Positions 53,769 to 62,890 of a DNA stretch of 64,000 nucleotides are shown here, one piece after another. This stretch comes from JAOEGB01 sp041262585. GTDB lineage: Bacteria > Actinomycetota > Actinomycetes > Streptosporangiales > Streptosporangiaceae. Under the pieces are notes generated by a model, which searched no databases, was not told the origin of the DNA, and was given only the letters and a program-made list of their open reading frames with translations. Location of the stretch: NCBI RefSeq assembly GCF_041262585.1, contig NZ_JBGCBZ010000024.1:1-64000 (forward strand). The letters are read 5' to 3'. The number at the start of each line of letters is the position of its first letter. Position 1 is the first letter of the stretch. The position numbers and the translations under genes were made by a program.

Positions 53769-55268
53769 ATGAGCCCGGCGGCGCGAGCTGCGACCGTGGA
53801 AGTCCGCGGGGAACCCACGGACGTGCCAGGAATGTGCGACGCGGTGATCCAGGGGATCGCGAAAGTCGCTGACGTCCTGGATGTGTCTCCAGCCGACGGG
53901 ACCAGCTCGGACGTGCGGGTGCGCCTCGGGGGCGACGCCCGTATCCGGCTGCTCGGCGGTGCGCTCGCTCAGCCCAAGTGCGCCCCCAAAGGCACGTTCA
54001 CCATCACGCTGGTGCTGGAGGAGCCGGGCTCTCTTTCCTCCGCGCAGACCTCCGCGGTCCTGAGCGCCGTCCAGCGGGTGCCGTTCACCGCGACCGAGAT
54101 GCGGGAACTGCGGCGCCAGATGCCGCTGACCGGGGAGCTGCCGATGTTTCTCCCCTCGCACTGTCTGGCCGACGTGGCACCGGTCCTCACCGTCCACCAC
54201 ATGACCGACTTCCTCGTCATGGTCGAGGCGGTTCGAGCGCTGGGCGCGCCGGCAGAGGCCATCACCGTGATCGACAAGGGCTACCGCTACCGGCACACCG
54301 ACCGGGTCGATGCGCACCTGGCCAGCCAAGAGATCGTGGTATGGCCGTGGACGCGGACCGCTGACGCGTTGGACGACCACGCCAAGAGGGCCGCCGCGCT
54401 GGACCGGGACGGGCTGCTGATCGACGACGGCGGCTACACCCTCCCTGTGTTGCTCACCCAACGCCCTGGCCTGCTTCCCCACTTCGTCGGCCTGGTCGAG
54501 CAGACCATCTCCGGCATCACGAAGCTGGAGCAGTGGAGCCAGTTGCCCCTGCCGGTCTTCTCCGTCGCTGAGAGCAGGCTGAAAGCGGCCATCGAGTCGT
54601 ACGGCATCGCCGACGCCGCGATCCGCAACATGCTGCGACTGCTGCCTGAGGAGAAATTCGAGGGCCAACCCGCCCTGGTCGTCGGGTTCGGGCGGATCGG
54701 TGAGCAGATCGCCGAGCTGCTCCGCGCCCGCCGCATGCGAGTGGCCGTGCAAGACCGGCAGCTGATCCGGCTCATCAGTGCGCACGAACGTGGGTTCCTC
54801 ACCAGCCGCTGTCTTAGCAGCCTGCTGCGCGACCACCAGCCGCTGCTCATCGTGGGCAGCACCGGCCGCACCAGCATCCGCGGCGAGCACGCAGCCGTTA
54901 TCAAACGCGACTGCTACCTGGTGTCCACAACCTCGCGTGATCGGGAGTTCGCCATCGCCGAACTCGGCGAAGAAGCCGCCGAGATCGGCGACGCCGGGGT
55001 GCTGGGCACCCGTCTCCGTCTGCGGTCTGGGGCCAGCGCGACGCTCGTCAGTGACGGCTTCCCGATCAACTTCCACTACGCCGAGTCGCTGCCGAACATG
55101 TACTCCGACCTGATCCTGGCCAGCCTGATCGTCGGCGCGGCCACCCTTGCCGCGCCCGGGCACGGCTTCGCGCCCGGCCACAACGTAGAGGCGACGAACC
55201 GGGTACTGGAGGGGTGCGGGCTGCTGGAGCGGTATTACTCGCGTTTCGGGCCGGAGGCCACGCGATGA
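53769..55268 (+). CDS. S-adenosylhomocysteine-hydrolase-like NAD-binding protein
   Basis: 499 aa from ATG 53769; a GTG at 53613 in the same frame would add 52 residues but these look non-coding. The second half has an NAD-binding Rossmann fold, ALVVGFGRIGEQIAELLRAR (GxGxxG at about 305-310), as in AdoHcy hydrolase and D-2-hydroxyacid dehydrogenases, followed by STTSRDREFAIAELGEEAAE and LPNMYSDLILASLIVGAA. The first half (EVRGEPTDVPGMCDAVIQGI, VIDKGYRYRHTDRVDAHLA) does not have the canonical substrate motifs. With two methyltransferases downstream, a role in handling AdoHcy or a related nucleoside is attractive but unproven. Confidence 0.75.
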   Translation: MSPAARAATVEVRGEPTDVPGMCDAVIQGIAKVADVLDVSPADGTSSDVRVRLGGDARIRLLGGALAQPKCAPKGTFTITLVLEEPGSLSSAQTSAVLSAVQRVPFTATEMRELRRQMPLTGELPMFLPSHCLADVAPVLTVHHMTDFLVMVEAVRALGAPAEAITVIDKGYRYRHTDRVDAHLASQEIVVWPWTRTADALDDHAKRAAALDRDGLLIDDGGYTLPVLLTQRPGLLPHFVGLVEQTISGITKLEQWSQLPLPVFSVAESRLKAAIESYGIADAAIRNMLRLLPEEKFEGQPALVVGFGRIGEQIAELLRARRMRVAVQDRQLIRLISAHERGFLTSRCLSSLLRDHQPLLIVGSTGRTSIRGEHAAVIKRDCYLVSTTSRDREFAIAELGEEAAEIGDAGVLGTRLRLRSGASATLVSDGFPINFHYAESLPNMYSDLILASLIVGAATLAAPGHGFAPGHNVEATNRVLEGCGLLERYYSRFGPEATR

Positions 55269-55906
55269 TCATGCAGCGGGGGGAGCGCTATTTCACCACC
55301 GCGGACGCGGGCGCCCTGTACGGCCCGGGCGTCGTCACCAGCGGCATGGGGCGGCGCCGGGTCTGGTACGAGGAGCACGATCCGCAAGCCGCGGTGCGGA
55401 TGGCGCTCGCGGTCGCCCGCCGGTCCTGGGTCGACGCTGTGGCCGTCCTGCCTCTCGGCGCCACACTCGCGCAGGGCGGACTGGCGTTGGCGTTCGGCGA
55501 GCATCTTCACGAGGTGCGGCGCCGTCGCCACCTCGCTGGGGCCTGTATTACGAGCCCAATGCCACCGCCCCTGCCAAGGCCGCGGCTATGTCGTGTCCCG
55601 CACCTGGTGACCGTCGAAGGGGCCGACGGGACCTGGCGCGACACCGCCGTGTGGGAGGTCATGACCGCCGAACGGTTCCAGGCGTGGGTCGGCCGCGAAC
55701 CCGCTGGCCTGGGCGCGCTGGAGAAACTGCTCCCCCGCCTGCTCAGGCTGCGCCGCTCCGCCCGCGAGGACACCCTGCCCGACACCCTGCCCGGCCGTGA
55801 ACTGCGCGAACTCCTCCGCACCCGCTACCTGTCGACCCTGCTCGTCCTCGAACACCCTGACCTGTTCAACTCCCTACTCGCACCACCCCAGGAGGCACGA
55901 CTATGA
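55265..55906 (+). CDS. Unknown protein of the methyltransferase operon
   Basis: 213 aa; ATG 55265 overlaps the preceding stop. Begins MIMQRGERYFTTADAGALYG, then WYEEHDPQAAVRMALAVARR, and later VEGADGTWRDTAVWEVMTAE. A Pro/Arg-rich middle and a helical C-terminus (LLRTRYLSTLLVLEHPDLFN) follow. No family recognised. Tight overlaps on both sides mean it is made in step with the enzymes around it, so it may be a scaffold, carrier or substrate-binding partner. Confidence 0.65.
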   Translation: MIMQRGERYFTTADAGALYGPGVVTSGMGRRRVWYEEHDPQAAVRMALAVARRSWVDAVAVLPLGATLAQGGLALAFGEHLHEVRRRRHLAGACITSPMPPPLPRPRLCRVPHLVTVEGADGTWRDTAVWEVMTAERFQAWVGREPAGLGALEKLLPRLLRLRRSAREDTLPDTLPGRELRELLRTRYLSTLLVLEHPDLFNSLLAPPQEARL

Positions 55907-56691
55907 GCAACAGCTGGATCTCCGCGTCCGGTGCTGACCTGTCGGCCGGCTACGCCCGGCACGCCGGGACGCTCAGGGGCGCGCTGCGGCACGCCCTCGT
56001 TGCCCGGGCTCTGCGGACCCATCTGCCGCCAGGGGCGCAGCTGGTTCTCGACGTCGGTGGCGGCGACGCCCACCAGGCCGTGCAGCTCGCCCGTGCCGGA
56101 CACCACGTGACCGTGCTCGAACCGGACCCCGCGATGCTGGAGCGGGCCGCGCAGCGACTTGCCAGTGAATCCGACCCAGTTCGCGGCCGGGTCAACCTCG
56201 TGCCCGGTCGCGGCGAGCAAACCGCCGAACTCGTCGGCGGAGGGTGGGACCTGGTGTGCTGCCACGGCGTACTCATGTACCAAGACGACCCGGCGCTGCT
56301 CCTCGCCACGCTCGTCAACGCCGCCCGAGAGGGCGGGCTCCTGTCGATCCTGACGAAGAACGGCGACGCGCTGGCCATGCGCCCCGGGCTGGAGGCCCGC
56401 TGGGCCGACGCCCTGGCCGCCATGGGGAGCCGTCGCGAGGTCGGTCGCCTCGGCGTGCCAACCCGGGCGGACACGCTCTCGGACGTTCAGGGGATGCTGT
56501 CCGCGGCCGGCGCCGAAACGGTCGCCTGGTACGGAGTGCGGATCTTCACCGACCACCTTGGCGACGCCCCCGTCGGGGAAGGCTTCGACCAGATCCTGGA
56601 AGCCGAATGGGCGGCAGGTGAGCGTGACCCGTACCGCCTGGTAGCGCGCAACATCCACATCATCGCGCGGAAGGCGGCGGATGGGCGATGA
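55903..56691 (+). CDS. Class I SAM-dependent methyltransferase (first)
   Basis: 262 aa. Motif I LVLDVGGGDAHQAVQLARAG, acidic end of strand 2 VTVLEPDPAMLERAA, motif after strand 4 WDLVCCHGVLMYQDDPALLL and GGLLSILTKNGDALAMRPGL. The C-terminal part (YGVRIFTDHLGD) resembles tRNA-wobble methyltransferases of the CmoM/SmtA group, though substrate is not implied by that. Coupled to both neighbours by four-base overlaps. Confidence 0.88.
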   Translation: MSNSWISASGADLSAGYARHAGTLRGALRHALVARALRTHLPPGAQLVLDVGGGDAHQAVQLARAGHHVTVLEPDPAMLERAAQRLASESDPVRGRVNLVPGRGEQTAELVGGGWDLVCCHGVLMYQDDPALLLATLVNAAREGGLLSILTKNGDALAMRPGLEARWADALAAMGSRREVGRLGVPTRADTLSDVQGMLSAAGAETVAWYGVRIFTDHLGDAPVGEGFDQILEAEWAAGERDPYRLVARNIHIIARKAADGR

Positions 56692-57509
56692 CCACGCCGC
56701 CCCTATCCCCCGGGTTCACCGGCGATTGGCATGCCGCGCGCCGGCACTGCCGCCGCTCCTGCTTCTGCTACCACGCGACCTGGCGGCTGTTCCGTACCGC
56801 AGGGGTGAAGGGCAGTCCGGCCTGGCATGAGCGCCTCTACCGGAAGGGCCTGGACGACCGCGCCCCCTGGTGGCCGTCACGGGTGCTGGTGTGCGGCTCG
56901 TCCGACGAGACCATGCCGCGCGTTCTCGCCGGGCTCACCCCCACCGCCCACATCACCGTGGCCGACGCCTGCCAAGCGCCGCTGGATGTCATCCGCGGGT
57001 GGGCCAACCAGGCTGAGGTCGACGTGACCACGATCCAGTCGTCCGCGCCCGAGTTGGACGGCGTGACCGGCCGGTACGACCTGGCCATCACCGACGGGCT
57101 GCTGTCACTGCTGCCCGATCAGGAAACCCGCGACGCGGCGATCACCCGCCTCGCTGGTCTACTCGCCCCGGACGGACTGCTGCTGTACACCACGCGGATC
57201 GCGGGCCCGGGAGGGCGACTGGAATACGACCGGCTCGGGCGAGCAGTGCAGGCAGCCGCCGCGGCGTTCTGGTTCGCCCCGCCCATAGAGCGGTGGCGGC
57301 TCGCCCAAGACCGCTGGCTCCGCCCTTCCCGCCCCTCCCCCTACACACACCCCGCTCAGGTAGCCGACGCCTTCTTCGGCGCCTTCGAGCAGGTGCGGTT
57401 GTTCACCCGGACGACTCCGCCGACGCCCGCACTGTCCGTCCACCCGGCGTTCCTGGCCAGGCGCGGCAGTGTCTGCGTCGGCGTGGCCGCCACCAACCCC
57501 CGGAGCTGA
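56688..57509 (+). CDS. Class I SAM-dependent methyltransferase (second)
   Basis: 273 aa. Begins with a His/Arg/Cys-rich N-terminus (WHAARRHCRRSCFCYHATWR) not seen in the first enzyme. Motif I is weak (RVLVCGSSDETMPRVLAG), then ITVADACQAPLDVIRGWANQ, YDLAITDGLLSLLPDQETRD and LLAPDGLLLYTTRIAG. The degenerate glycine loop makes SAM binding less certain. The Cys-rich start could bind metal or nucleic acid. Overlaps the first methyltransferase. Confidence 0.8.
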   Translation: MTTPPLSPGFTGDWHAARRHCRRSCFCYHATWRLFRTAGVKGSPAWHERLYRKGLDDRAPWWPSRVLVCGSSDETMPRVLAGLTPTAHITVADACQAPLDVIRGWANQAEVDVTTIQSSAPELDGVTGRYDLAITDGLLSLLPDQETRDAAITRLAGLLAPDGLLLYTTRIAGPGGRLEYDRLGRAVQAAAAAFWFAPPIERWRLAQDRWLRPSRPSPYTHPAQVADAFFGAFEQVRLFTRTTPPTPALSVHPAFLARRGSVCVGVAATNPRS

Positions 57510-57511
57510 CT

Positions 57512-58480
57512 GTGACCGTTCAGATCATCACCACCCGTTACCAGCCCGGAACGGCGCTGGACGACGAGCTCGCGACGCTTGGATACGCCGCGATGCGCGG
57601 CTGGCCCGACCAGCGGCCCGTCACCGGCGCACTGGTACGGTCCCGGCTGCGCCCATCCGGCGGCACCGGCCCGGCAACCAGCCTGATCCTCGCCCGGACC
57701 CCCGCCGGCAACCTGGCCGGCGCCGCCGCTCTGCGCCACCCCGCCGTGCCAGGTACGCCCGCACGACTGTGGGGACCCGTCATCGCCCCTGAATGGCAGC
57801 GCGGCGGCATCGGTACCCGGCTCCTTGCCCACGCTCAAGCGTTCTGGGTGGACCGGGATACGACCGTGCTCACGGCGGAGATCCCGGCCTCGCGCGGCCA
57901 TGGCTGCCGCCTGTTCGAGCGGGCCGGATGGGCGCGCCGGCCCGGCGCGGTTCTCCTCAAGGGCGACATCACCGACACCCGCGACAGGGGCCTGGCTGTA
58001 CGTCCGCTGGAACCGGAGGACTCGGCCGCGCTCGCCGACCTGTACCTTGCCATCAATCCTGGCCACGGCCAGGCCGTTGCCGACGACACCTACCGCAGGT
58101 GGTCCGCCGACGAGCGTTTCGTCGCCGACGGGCTTCTTGTAATTGACGGGCCTGGTGCGGCTCTTGCCGCCGCTACCCTGGTCTACCCGCTCATCCATGC
58201 CACCTGCGGCGAACCGGCGGAGGTGCTCGTGGCCGACGTGCTGGTCCACCCCGGCGCGGACCGCGCCGCCGTAGCGGGCCCGCTCATCGCGGCCGGCATC
58301 GCCGCCGGGGCCAAACACGGTGCCCTGGTCGCCCGCGCGATCGTTCCGTACACCGACCGACCCCTGATCGGCGACCTGCGACGTGCCGGACTGGACCCGG
58401 TCGCTGAGACCGTGTACTACCAGGCGCCACCGGCTGTGGCCGCTCCGTGTGAGGAGGTGTCCTGTGCGAGCGCCCGCTGA
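57512..58480 (+). CDS. Double-GNAT acetyltransferase
   Basis: 322 aa from GTG 57512, GGAG six bases before, two bases after the upstream stop. Two GNAT modules in tandem: the first has the acetyl-CoA loop APEWQRGGIGTRLLAHAQAF and the tail FERAGWARRPGAVLLKGD; the second begins LAVRPLEPEDSAALADLYLA and has ADVLVHPGADRAAVAGPLIA, with a poor CoA loop, so it may be the inactive half, as in mycothiol synthase-like proteins. Ends the operon. Likely acylates a small molecule or peptide made by the other genes. Confidence 0.82.
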   Translation: MTVQIITTRYQPGTALDDELATLGYAAMRGWPDQRPVTGALVRSRLRPSGGTGPATSLILARTPAGNLAGAAALRHPAVPGTPARLWGPVIAPEWQRGGIGTRLLAHAQAFWVDRDTTVLTAEIPASRGHGCRLFERAGWARRPGAVLLKGDITDTRDRGLAVRPLEPEDSAALADLYLAINPGHGQAVADDTYRRWSADERFVADGLLVIDGPGAALAAATLVYPLIHATCGEPAEVLVADVLVHPGADRAAVAGPLIAAGIAAGAKHGALVARAIVPYTDRPLIGDLRRAGLDPVAETVYYQAPPAVAAPCEEVSCASAR

Positions 58481-58540
58481 CCCTCTGCCTCTGCGCAGCC
58501 TCGGCGGGTGGAGCATCACCGCTCACCATCCGGGCGAAGG

Positions 58541-58640
58541 TGGCAGCTGAAGGACCGGATCGGAGACGTTGAAGAGTTCGTCGACGCGCTCGTCCGAGTC
58601 GCGAGTGGCAGCACGGTCATACGCTCACCGACGAGGGATT
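58541..58640 (+). pseudogene. Fragment of a NarL/LuxR-type response regulator
   Basis: One frame reads WQLKDRIGDVEEFVDALVRV, ASGSTVI, matching the end of the receiver domain and linker in NarL-family regulators (LLKDR..DVDEFV.ALRRVA.GGT..). Neither the phosphorylation site nor the LuxR helix-turn-helix is present. The rest of 58481-58756 holds no gene I can support. Confidence 0.65.
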
Positions 58641-58756
58641 GCGGGCTGCTGGCGTTGCGCACCACACAGGACTGGCCGTGCTCGACCTCAGCCAGAGGAT
58701 CCGTCGCTATGTTACGGCGTCACCTCCTGTCCTGCTGAGCGCACCAAAGATCGAGG

Positions 58757-59122
58757 CTAAAGGTCACCTTCCCGCCATGCTTGGATTTCCGCTTCTAGTG
58801 CGCCTTCGTCGAGAGGAGGAACCCTGGTCACTGACGCCCATGTATGAATAAGCCGCGTCGCCTGCATCAGATTCTCGCTATTTATTTCGCCATGCACAGT
58901 GAACCAGGCGATTAGGGCGCCGGCTTCGGGATGGCCGATGTCGCAGCTGGGACACAAGACGATGATCGCGAATCCTTTAACGGGTTCCTCGCGTGCATTA
59001 ATCCAATTGTGTGGGACCCGGGCGGACAGGATGGCTTGCCTGTCGCACCGTCCACATTTTGGAGTGTCCTTAGTAAGCGACACCTCGATAGGGCCGAGCG
59101 GAAGCGGCAGATCTCCTGTCAT
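58757..59122 (-). CDS. DUF6300 family protein
   Basis: 121 aa; ATG overlaps the dnaE stop (ATGA). Zinc-ribbon Cys pairs CGRC and CPSC flank ILSARVPHNWINAREEPVKG, and the end reads LDEGALEAEIQAWREGDL, which agrees with the DUF6300 family of actinobacteria. No known function. Translational coupling to DnaE suggests it works with, or is balanced to, that polymerase copy. Confidence 0.82.
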   Translation of the reverse strand: MTGDLPLPLGPIEVSLTKDTPKCGRCDRQAILSARVPHNWINAREEPVKGFAIIVLCPSCDIGHPEAGALIAWFTVHGEINSENLMQATRLIHTWASVTRVPPLDEGALEAEIQAWREGDL

Positions 59123-62100
59123 GGGCCAACCAGCGCACCTGCGCCGAGAAGGACCTTGATGTCCCCTGCAAATGCCCCGTTGCTGACGTTCACCGTGTAG
59201 TCGGGAAGGTCGAGAATACTGATCCTGCGGTTGAGGCGTTCCACCCGGAGGCGGACTGGCGTGTCTCCACGATGTACCGTCAAGATTCGTTTGAGTTCGC
59301 TGACGAGGTCAATCGTTGCGCGTTCCTCGCGAAGAGCGATGACCACGGGTTCACGCCCGTCTGCTTGGATTCCGGAGATGTCCAGGAACGTAATGTCGGT
59401 GGCGTTGAATGAGATTGTGGCGTCCTCACCGTCTCCGCGTGAACGGATTCGGCCTGTAACGGAGACGACCAGGTCAGGCTCGAGGTTAGTCCCATACAAC
59501 TGGTAGGTCTGCGGAAAGCAGGGCACCTCGATGGATGCGTCGTGGTCCTCTATCTTGAGGATGGCCCAGACATCGCCCTTTTTGGTGACCTTTTTGTCCA
59601 CGCCGGAGATGATGCCGGCGATGCGGACGTTACCCGCCCCGGCCTGCCCATCGAGGACTTGGGCGACGGTCAAGTCGCGATTGCGTTCCAGGATGCGTTC
59701 GGCGCCGTTGAGTGGGTGGTCGGAGACGTAGAGGCCGAGCATCTCCCGCTCGAAGGACAATTTCGTCTTCTTGTCCCATTCCCCTTCGGGAATCGGAACG
59801 TGGAAGACGCTACTCGTTCCGCTATCGTCGTCGAACGCCCCGAACAGAGAGTCTTGGCCAGTGGCCTCTTTGCGTTTGACATCGATGACCGAGTCCACGG
59901 CTTGGTCGTGGATCTGGACGAGGCCGCGCCGGGTGTGGCCGAGCCCGTCGAATGCACCGGCCTTGATCAGCGATTCAATGGTGCGTTTGTTGCATACAAC
60001 CTGTGGAACCTTTGCCAGGAAATCATTGAAGTCAGTGAAGGCACCTTTTTGAGCACGTGTGGTAATGACGCCATTGATGGCGTTTTCCCCGACGTTTTGA
60101 ATCGCACCCAGCCCGAAGCGGACGTCCTCGCCAACGGCGCTGAAGCGCAGCCCGGATTCGTTGACGTCGGGCGGTAGGACCTTCAGCTTCATTCGGCGGC
60201 ATTCAGCGAGGTAGAGCGCCATCCGGTCCTTGTTGGTCCCGACCGAGGTAAGTAGGGCGGCCATGTACTCGGCTGGGTAGTTGGCCTTGAGGTAGGCGGT
60301 CCAGTACGAGACGAGTCCGTAGCCGGCGGTGTGGGACTTGTTGAACCCGTAGGAGCTGAACGGTTCTAGGACATCCCAGACGGCTTTTGCGGCTTCCTCC
60401 GTGTACCCCTTCGCAACCATCCCGGAGGAGAAGGTGGCCCATTGCTTGTCCATCTCCTCTTTCTTCTTCTTGCCCATCGCCCGGCGCAGGATGTCGGCGC
60501 CGCCGAGGGTGTACCCGGCCAGTTGCTGGGCGATGGCCATGACCTGCTCCTGGTAGACCACCAGGTGGTAGGTGGTGCCGAGGATCGGGTCGAGAGCTTC
60601 CTTGAGCGAGGGGTGAATCGGGGTGATCGCTTGCTGTCCGGCCTTTCGAAGGGCGTAGTTGGTGTGGGCGTTCGCGCCCATTGGGCCGGGGCGCCCCAGG
60701 GCCAGGACCGACGAGATGTCTTCGAAGCGGGCCGGGGCGATCAGCTTGGTGAGGTCACGCATCATCGAACTGTCGAGCTGGAACACGCCCAGCGTCTCGC
60801 CCCGCGCCAGCAGTTCATATGTCTTCTTGTCATCCAGTGACAGGCTGAGCATGTCCAAATCGACACCGCGGTTGTCCTTCACGTTCTGGACGGCGTCACC
60901 GATGACGGTCAGGTTGCGCAGGCCGAGAAAGTCCATCTTCAGCGCGCCCATGTTCTCGCTGCTGGGCCCGTCGAAGCCGGTGATGCGGGCGCCGTCGTCG
61001 GGCCGCATGAAGATGGGCATCACGTCGATCAAGGGCTGAGAGGACAAGATGACGCCCGCGGCGTGCACGCCGGTGCCACGGGTCAGGCCCTCCAGGCCGA
61101 GTGCGGTATCGACGACCCGCTTGACGTCCTGGTCTTCCTCATACAGCTTGCGCAGTTCGGTCGCCTCGGCGTACCGGGGATGCTTTTCATCGAAGATGCC
61201 GGTGAGCGGGATCTCCTTGCCCATGACGGCGGGCGGGAACGCTTTTGTGATCTTTTCCCCGACAATGAAGGGGTAGCCAAGGACGCGAGCCGCGTCCTTG
61301 ACGGCCGCCTTCGACTTGATCGTCATGTAGGTGATGATCAGCGAGACGTTGTCCACGCCGTACCGCTCGGTAACGTAGCGGATCATGTCGCCGCGACGAC
61401 GCTCGTCGAAGTCAAGGTCGACGTCAGGCATGGAGATGCGTTCAGGGTTCAGGAACCGCTCAAACAGCAGGGAATGCTCGATGGGGTCGAGTTCTGTAAT
61501 GCCGGTGACGTAAGCCACCATGGAGCCGGTGGCCGATCCTCGGCCCGGGCCAAGCCAGATACCGTTATCGCGGGCGTATTGGCAGATGTCGGCGACGACG
61601 AGGAAGTAGCCGGGGAATCCCATGTTCTCGATGACGCCGAGCTCGTACTCGATCCGTTCCAGGACATCGGCCGGTACGGCATCGCCGTAACGGCGGACCG
61701 CGCCGCGCTGGGCCTCCTTGCGGAGCCAGCTCATCTCGGTCTCCCCATCGGGGACCGGGAACTTGGCGGCAAGGTCTCGGTGAGCGAACACCTCGTCGTA
61801 GGGTTCGACGCGTTCGGCGATCAGCAGCGTGTTCTTACAGCCCCGCGCCCAAATCTCCGAGTTCGGGTCGAGTGCCCACATCTCCTCGGCGGAGCGCACG
61901 TAGTACCCGTTGCCGGAGAAACGGAACCGGTTCGGGTCGCTGATCTGGGAGTTGGTTCCGACACAGAGCAGCGCGTCGTGGGCGGTGGATTGGTCTTCGG
62001 TGACGTAGTGGGAGTCGTTGGTGACCAATGGAGGGATGCCAAGAGTCTCGCCGATCCGCAGCAGGTCACTACGGACCCCCGTCTCAATCGGGATCCCGCC

Positions 62101-62703
62101 ATGATCCATGATCTCCAGGAAGTAATTGTCGCGCCCGAAGATCTCCTGATACTTGGCGGCGTGTTCCAGCGCCTTTTCGTACTGTCCCAGCCGGAGCCGG
62201 GTCTGGATCGCGCCGGATGGGCAGCCGGTAGTGGCAACGATCCCTTCGTGATACTGCTCGAACAGCTCATCGTCCATGCGCGGGTACTTCTTCATGTGGC
62301 CCTCAAGGGAGGCCAGCGAAGAGATCCTGAACAGGTTGCGCAGACCTTGGGCGTTGACCGCCCACATCGTCTTGTGCAGGTAGGTGCCACTGGCCGACAC
62401 GTCGCCGCCCAGCCCGGTCCGCTCGTCAGACTTGCGCTGGTGGGGCTCCCCCCAAAACACCGGCTGCTTGTAGTGGCGGGATTCGGGACTGACGTAGCCT
62501 TCGATCCCGATGATCGGCTTCACCCCGGCGGCCTTCATCTTGGCCTGGAACTCGTAGGCGCCGAACAGGTTGCCGTGGTCGCTCATCGCGATTGCCGGCA
62601 TCTCCAGTTCAGCCGCGCGCGTAGCCAATTTGCCGATCTTCGCCGCGCCGTCCAGCATGGAGTACTCGGTGTGAACATGCAGGTGAACGAACGAATCAGC
62701 CAC
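59119..62703 (-). CDS. dnaE: DNA polymerase III alpha subunit, probable extra copy
   Basis: 1194 aa from GTG 62703 (AAAGG upstream), the normal length for actinobacterial DnaE. PHP domain: FVHLHVHTEYSMLDGAAK, MSDHGNLFGAYEF, VTNDSHYVTEDQS. Polymerase Asp residues in MPDVDLDFDERRRGDMI (about 421-425) and LKMDFLGLRNLT (about 590). Then KSHTAGYGLVSYWTAYLK, helix-hairpin-helix and the OB fold at the C-terminus (VAQVLDGQAGAGNVRIAGII). All catalytic parts are intact. It sits far from the usual dnaE neighbours and its codon use is less GC-extreme than topA, so I take it as a second, accessory copy; only the full genome can prove this. Confidence 0.9.
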   Translation of the reverse strand: MADSFVHLHVHTEYSMLDGAAKIGKLATRAAELEMPAIAMSDHGNLFGAYEFQAKMKAAGVKPIIGIEGYVSPESRHYKQPVFWGEPHQRKSDERTGLGGDVSASGTYLHKTMWAVNAQGLRNLFRISSLASLEGHMKKYPRMDDELFEQYHEGIVATTGCPSGAIQTRLRLGQYEKALEHAAKYQEIFGRDNYFLEIMDHGGIPIETGVRSDLLRIGETLGIPPLVTNDSHYVTEDQSTAHDALLCVGTNSQISDPNRFRFSGNGYYVRSAEEMWALDPNSEIWARGCKNTLLIAERVEPYDEVFAHRDLAAKFPVPDGETEMSWLRKEAQRGAVRRYGDAVPADVLERIEYELGVIENMGFPGYFLVVADICQYARDNGIWLGPGRGSATGSMVAYVTGITELDPIEHSLLFERFLNPERISMPDVDLDFDERRRGDMIRYVTERYGVDNVSLIITYMTIKSKAAVKDAARVLGYPFIVGEKITKAFPPAVMGKEIPLTGIFDEKHPRYAEATELRKLYEEDQDVKRVVDTALGLEGLTRGTGVHAAGVILSSQPLIDVMPIFMRPDDGARITGFDGPSSENMGALKMDFLGLRNLTVIGDAVQNVKDNRGVDLDMLSLSLDDKKTYELLARGETLGVFQLDSSMMRDLTKLIAPARFEDISSVLALGRPGPMGANAHTNYALRKAGQQAITPIHPSLKEALDPILGTTYHLVVYQEQVMAIAQQLAGYTLGGADILRRAMGKKKKEEMDKQWATFSSGMVAKGYTEEAAKAVWDVLEPFSSYGFNKSHTAGYGLVSYWTAYLKANYPAEYMAALLTSVGTNKDRMALYLAECRRMKLKVLPPDVNESGLRFSAVGEDVRFGLGAIQNVGENAINGVITTRAQKGAFTDFNDFLAKVPQVVCNKRTIESLIKAGAFDGLGHTRRGLVQIHDQAVDSVIDVKRKEATGQDSLFGAFDDDSGTSSVFHVPIPEGEWDKKTKLSFEREMLGLYVSDHPLNGAERILERNRDLTVAQVLDGQAGAGNVRIAGIISGVDKKVTKKGDVWAILKIEDHDASIEVPCFPQTYQLYGTNLEPDLVVSVTGRIRSRGDGEDATISFNATDITFLDISGIQADGREPVVIALREERATIDLVSELKRILTVHRGDTPVRLRVERLNRRISILDLPDYTVNVSNGAFAGDIKVLLGAGALVGP

Positions 62704-62842
62704 GGGTGATCTTGGCCTTTCGTGGTGGGGCGAGTGGGGCGCGCGAGGCGACCCAACTCTATCGAGCGAGCCGCTGTGCCCGGTCTCGCTCGACCGGAAA
62801 GGACGCAATCAGTGGCAGGGGCGACCGTCTCCGAACGCAGGA

Positions 62843-62873
62843 GGGCCCCGCAGCCGGGCTGGCTGCGGGGCCC
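62843..62873 (-). terminator. Strong terminator after the peptide gene
   Basis: Perfect 13-bp stem (GGGCCCCGCAGCC and complement) with loop GGGCT, 18 bases past the 69-aa peptide stop and 140 bases before the dnaE start on the minus strand. It separates the oxygenase/peptide operon from dnaE. Confidence 0.85.
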
Positions 62874-62890
62874 AATGACGCGAGCGTCCG

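Noticed and set aside
53724..55181. A 485-codon minus-strand frame opposite the SAHH-like gene.
   Set aside because: The NAD-binding motif and coupled downstream genes are on the plus strand; the minus frame is Arg/Gln/Gly-rich shadow.
55266..55276. TGATCATGCAG at the start of the 213-aa gene as another copy of the GCATGATCAC repeat.
   Set aside because: It is part of a coding start (ATGATCATGCAG) and lacks the GGTTCC arm, so the match is probably chance.
56688..57509. Calling the second methyltransferase a pseudogene because of its weak glycine loop.
   Set aside because: The frame is intact, overlaps its partners and keeps the later strands; divergence or changed function is more likely than decay.
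61063..62709. A 548-codon plus-strand frame antisense to dnaE.
   Set aside because: DnaE motifs are intact and continuous on the minus strand; the plus frame has no motif or RBS.
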